Assembly (NCBI RefSeq): GCF_037940415.1
Contig: NZ_CP149798.1
Coordinates: 1,856,501-1,920,500, forward strand
Length of the DNA stretch: 64,000 bases
Origin: Streptomyces sp. f51
GTDB taxonomy: Bacteria > Actinomycetota > Actinomycetes > Streptomycetales > Streptomycetaceae
Direction of reading: 5' to 3'
The first letter of the stretch is position 1, and each line of letters begins with the position of its first letter. The notes beneath the pieces are model-generated. The model had not been told where the DNA came from, did no database searches, and was given only the letters and a program-made list of their open reading frames with translations. A program made the translations under genes and the position numbers. Positions 61,702 through 64,000 of the stretch are shown here, piece after piece.

Positions 61702-62226
61702 GTGATGGACGAGACGGAGTTCTGGCAGCTGGTGGACACGACCCGCGAGACTGCCGAGGGCGACCCCGAGGAACAGGCGGATCTGCTCGTCGAGCGGCTC
61801 GTCCAGCTGGACCCGGACTCCGTCCTGGACTTCGCCCGGCACTTCGAGTCCCGCTACAACCGCGCCTACCGCTGGGATCTGTGGGGCGCGGCCTGGCTGC
61901 TGCTGGACGGGGCGAGCGACGACGCCTTCGACTTCTTCCGGTGCTGGCTGATCGGCCAGGGCCGGGACGTCTTCGAGGGGGCGATGCACGACCCCGACAC
62001 GCTCGCCGAGCTGCTGGACGACTTCGACGAGGAGATCGACGGGGACGGCGAGGAGCTGGGGTACGCGGCCGACGAGGCCTACGAGCAGCTGACCGGAGCC
62101 GTCGCGCCCGCCCTCGGCATCCCGGCCGCGCCCGCCGAGCCCGAGGGCACCCCGCTCCCGTTCGAGAACGATTCGGTGATCGCGGAGCGCTACCCCAAGC
62201 TGTGGGAACGGTTCAGGGAGGACTGA
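61702..62226 (+). CDS. DUF4240 domain protein
   Basis: 174 residues beginning (M)MDETEFWQLVDTTRETA, with WDLWGAAWLLLDGASDDAFDFFRCWLIGQGR and a very acidic middle (DDFDEEIDGDGEE), matching DUF4240. The cytosolic protein has no known function; the family is linked to toxin-immunity or molybdate-adjacent genes only loosely. Start GTG at 61702 or ATG at 61705. The 3' end overlaps a small opposite-strand gene by 37 nt. Confidence 0.88.
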   Translation: MMDETEFWQLVDTTRETAEGDPEEQADLLVERLVQLDPDSVLDFARHFESRYNRAYRWDLWGAAWLLLDGASDDAFDFFRCWLIGQGRDVFEGAMHDPDTLAELLDDFDEEIDGDGEELGYAADEAYEQLTGAVAPALGIPAAPAEPEGTPLPFENDSVIAERYPKLWERFRED

Positions 62227-62456
62227 CGCGCGGTGTGATGCCGCGGGGCCGCGTTGGCCCGGTCCAGCGTGGACGCCGTGAGCGCCATCGGGCCGAGGAC
62301 GACCGTCACCACGGCGCACACCACCGCCCACGGCCCCCGCGCCGCCGCCCGGGCACCGGACGGCTCGACGCCCCGTGCGTCCTGTCCGCCCCCGGCGCGC
62401 CCCGTGTGCGCCCCGCTGCCCGCGCGGCGCGCGGACCCCTTCCGACCGATCCCCAT
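62190..62456 (-). CDS. Small basic protein with one membrane segment, 88 aa
   Basis: ATG at 62456 is preceded by GGAGG eight nt upstream, one of the best ribosome binding sites in this region. The protein starts MGIGRKGSARRAG, has one hydrophobic segment (GPWAVVCAVVTVVLGPMAL) and a hydrophilic tail. Third-position GC is high throughout. It is probably a small membrane or secreted protein and accounts for most of the otherwise empty 62227-62577 gap. No homologue is recognised. Confidence 0.55.
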   Translation of the reverse strand: MGIGRKGSARRAGSGAHTGRAGGGQDARGVEPSGARAAARGPWAVVCAVVTVVLGPMALTASTLDRANAAPRHHTARQSSLNRSHSLG

Positions 62457-62577
62457 GGTCCCGCCTCCGGTCAGCCCGTACGACGCCGTGCGGCGCCGTA
62501 CGGGGACCGTAGGGCGCCCGGCTCGGGGGACCCTGTGAGCCGCCGGAGATGCACCTGTGACGGGCGGCGCCGGGCGC

Positions 62578-63516
62578 TCAGCGGCCCTGGTAGCGGGCCG
62601 CCAGTTCACGGATCTCGGGGAGGCGGGCACTGAGGGCGGCGCCCGGGCACCGGGTCATGAAGGCCGCGTCGTGGCCGGAGACGGTGGAGAGGACGACGGC
62701 GGTGCCCGCCGCGAAACGGCTGAGGCTGTTGCTGGAGACGAGCCGGACCGTGCCCCGCGGATCCACCCCGGCGAGCCCGAGCTTCCAGGCCACGAGACGG
62801 GCGATCGCGTCGGTCATCGCCTTCGGCACCGGTGATCCGGCCGTGAACGTGCCGATGGCGGCGATCCCGGTGGTGCGGTGGTTGAAGCCCTGCGTGTGCG
62901 CCCCGGTGACGGGCCGGCCGACCCCGCCCGCGCGGCCTTCGTAGATCGTGCCGCAGCGGTCGACGAGGAAGTTGTAACCGATGTCGTCCCAGTCCTTGGC
63001 ACCCGTCTGGCCGGTGTACACGTCACGGATGATCCGGGGCACGTCCGCGCAGTCGTAGCCGTTCGGCGAGTCGGTGTGATGGATGAAGACCGCCACCACG
63101 CGGTCGTCGTAGCGGGGCGGGGGCTGCTCGCGGGCCGTGGTCGCGTCGAGCCATTTCGACCGCGGCACGATGGGGGGCACGGCCACGGGCCGCGGGACGG
63201 TGATCCGGGCCTCGACCGGGGGCGGGGCGGTGCGGCGCGCCGTCGTACGGTCCACTCCGGTCGCGCAGATCACCAGCGCCAGGACCGCGAGCAGGCCGGG
63301 TACGCACCCGAGGAGCACGAGGACGGGTCGCGGTATCCCGGCCGGCGCGCTCCGGCGCACGCGGGAGCGCACGGAGGCACGCGCGGCTCTCCAGGGCCCG
63401 GTACGGCTCTCGCGGGCCCTGGGGCCCGGCCGTCCGTGGCGCCCGTGCCCGGCGGGGCGGGACGCTCGTTCCCCGCTCCGTATTCGAGGCCCCCGCGGCT
63501 TCCGGAAGACACGCAT
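62578..63516 (-). CDS. PGRP-type N-acetylmuramoyl-L-alanine amidase, membrane-anchored
   Basis: About 312 residues: a basic cytoplasmic N-terminus of about 60 residues, one membrane helix (about 63-87), and an extracytoplasmic amidase_2/PGRP domain with IHHTDSPNGYDC, YNFLVDRCGTIYEGR, the zinc His in GFNHRTTGIA region and the zinc Cys in TRCPGA. It hydrolyses the MurNAc-L-Ala bond in peptidoglycan. ATG at 63516 follows AGGGTGG; the longer frame to 63579 is unsupported. Confidence 0.9.
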   Translation of the reverse strand: MRVFRKPRGPRIRSGERASRPAGHGRHGRPGPRARESRTGPWRAARASVRSRVRRSAPAGIPRPVLVLLGCVPGLLAVLALVICATGVDRTTARRTAPPPVEARITVPRPVAVPPIVPRSKWLDATTAREQPPPRYDDRVVAVFIHHTDSPNGYDCADVPRIIRDVYTGQTGAKDWDDIGYNFLVDRCGTIYEGRAGGVGRPVTGAHTQGFNHRTTGIAAIGTFTAGSPVPKAMTDAIARLVAWKLGLAGVDPRGTVRLVSSNSLSRFAAGTAVVLSTVSGHDAAFMTRCPGAALSARLPEIRELAARYQGR

Positions 63517-63702
63517 GGAGCCACCCTGACCCGGATCCGAGCGGGCCGCGATGTGTGGTGTGCCACCTGGTGGAACCATCGGGCGTGTCCGGGACGTTTC
63601 TACAGGTCCACGGGTGCGGCCGTTTCCGCGGCACGGAACGCGCGTGGCTGATCACCGGGCCCGCCCGACGCGTACTAAGGGGCCCTAGAGAAAGGCGGCT
63701 CC

Positions 63703-64000
63703 GTGGACGTACTCGACCTCCTGCTGATGCTGGTCATCCTGGTCTACGCGGCGTCCGGGTACCGCCGCGGCCTGGTGGCCGGCTGTGTCTCGCTGGCGGG
63801 CTTCGTGGGCGGCGCCGTGATCGGCGTGTGGGTGCTGCCGTGGATGATGGAGCTGGTCACGGCGGGGACCCAGGCGGCGACGGTCACGGCGGTGCTCACG
63901 GTGCTCGTGCCCGCCGTGGTGGGCCACGAGCTGGCCGGGCGGCTGGCGCTGAAGCTGCGCCGCGAGCTGGACCAGGGACCGCTGCGGGTGGCCGACGGGA
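63703..64000 (+). CDS. MarP-like membrane serine protease, N-terminal part (CvpA-like), truncated by window end
   Basis: The frame opens at GTG 63703, with GAGAAAGG upstream, and runs off the window. The 99 visible residues, starting VDVLDLLLMLVILVYAASGYRRGLV without the stop codon, form four membrane helices of the CvpA-like domain that precedes the trypsin-like domain in MarP/acid-resistance proteases. The protease domain itself is not visible, so a plain CvpA family protein is possible. Confidence 0.72.
   Translation, partial: MDVLDLLLMLVILVYAASGYRRGLVAGCVSLAGFVGGAVIGVWVLPWMMELVTAGTQAATVTAVLTVLVPAVVGHELAGRLALKLRRELDQGPLRVADG

Overview
The window is chromosomal DNA of a Streptomyces-type actinomycete. 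It has very high GC with strong third-position GC bias, many GTG starts, and several genes with no ribosome binding site but a TANNNT hexamer 6-8 nt before the start codon (leaderless type). The order NlpC/P60 - trpD - qcrBAC - ctaE - ctaF/ctaD/ctaC - adenosine kinase - ErpA - PspA - DUF3043 - cobalamin genes - leucyl aminopeptidase - lpd - sucB follows a conserved core block known from other actinobacteria, including the Mycobacterium tuberculosis Rv2190-Rv2215 neighbourhood (recalled, not searched). No tRNA, rRNA, insertion sequence, prophage or CRISPR was seen.

Layout. 1-9.7 kb: a truncated GT87-type membrane glycosyltransferase; a MATE exporter and divergent PadR regulator sharing a 43-bp palindrome; a lipoprotein metallopeptidase; two paralogous NlpC/P60 endopeptidases; a NYN-domain protein; a zinc ribbon; a rhomboid protease. 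9.7-13 kb: a stand-alone AsnC ligand domain, a SufS-like PLP enzyme behind a SAM-IV riboswitch, and trpD. 13-22.4 kb: the bc1-aa3 respiratory supercomplex (ctaE-qcrCAB and ctaCDF), interrupted by a degenerate receiver protein and an L,D-transpeptidase. 22.7-29.8 kb: an IscS-TusA fusion, adenosine kinase, two poorly known proteins, ErpA and NadA, so sulfur, Fe-S and NAD supply genes surround the respiratory chain. 29.9-37.9 kb: an RND permease with its two-component system, a non-coding 120-bp tandem repeat, PspAA/PspA and a DUF3043 membrane protein.

37.9-47.2 kb: two SAM methyltransferases, the nucleotide-loop cobalamin genes cobU, cobT and cobS (cobU fused to a degenerate metallo-beta-lactamase-like domain, cobT ending inside a minisatellite), an MprF-like protein and two membrane proteins. 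47.4-51.0 kb: a PelF-like glycosyltransferase and a secreted Agd3-like (CE18-type) deacetylase, the best candidate here for an undescribed exopolysaccharide system. 51.4-60.5 kb: pepA, lpd, sucB, a GntR regulator and aceE, forming the 2-oxoacid dehydrogenase core, with an operator-like palindrome over the aceE -35 element. 60.6-64 kb: a WYL regulator, a DUF4240 protein, an easily missed 88-aa protein, a PGRP-type amidase and the start of a MarP-like protease.

All assignments rest on reading translated motifs and DNA structure by eye; no database search was run. Starts were moved from the longest open frame wherever a ribosome binding site or leaderless promoter argued for it.
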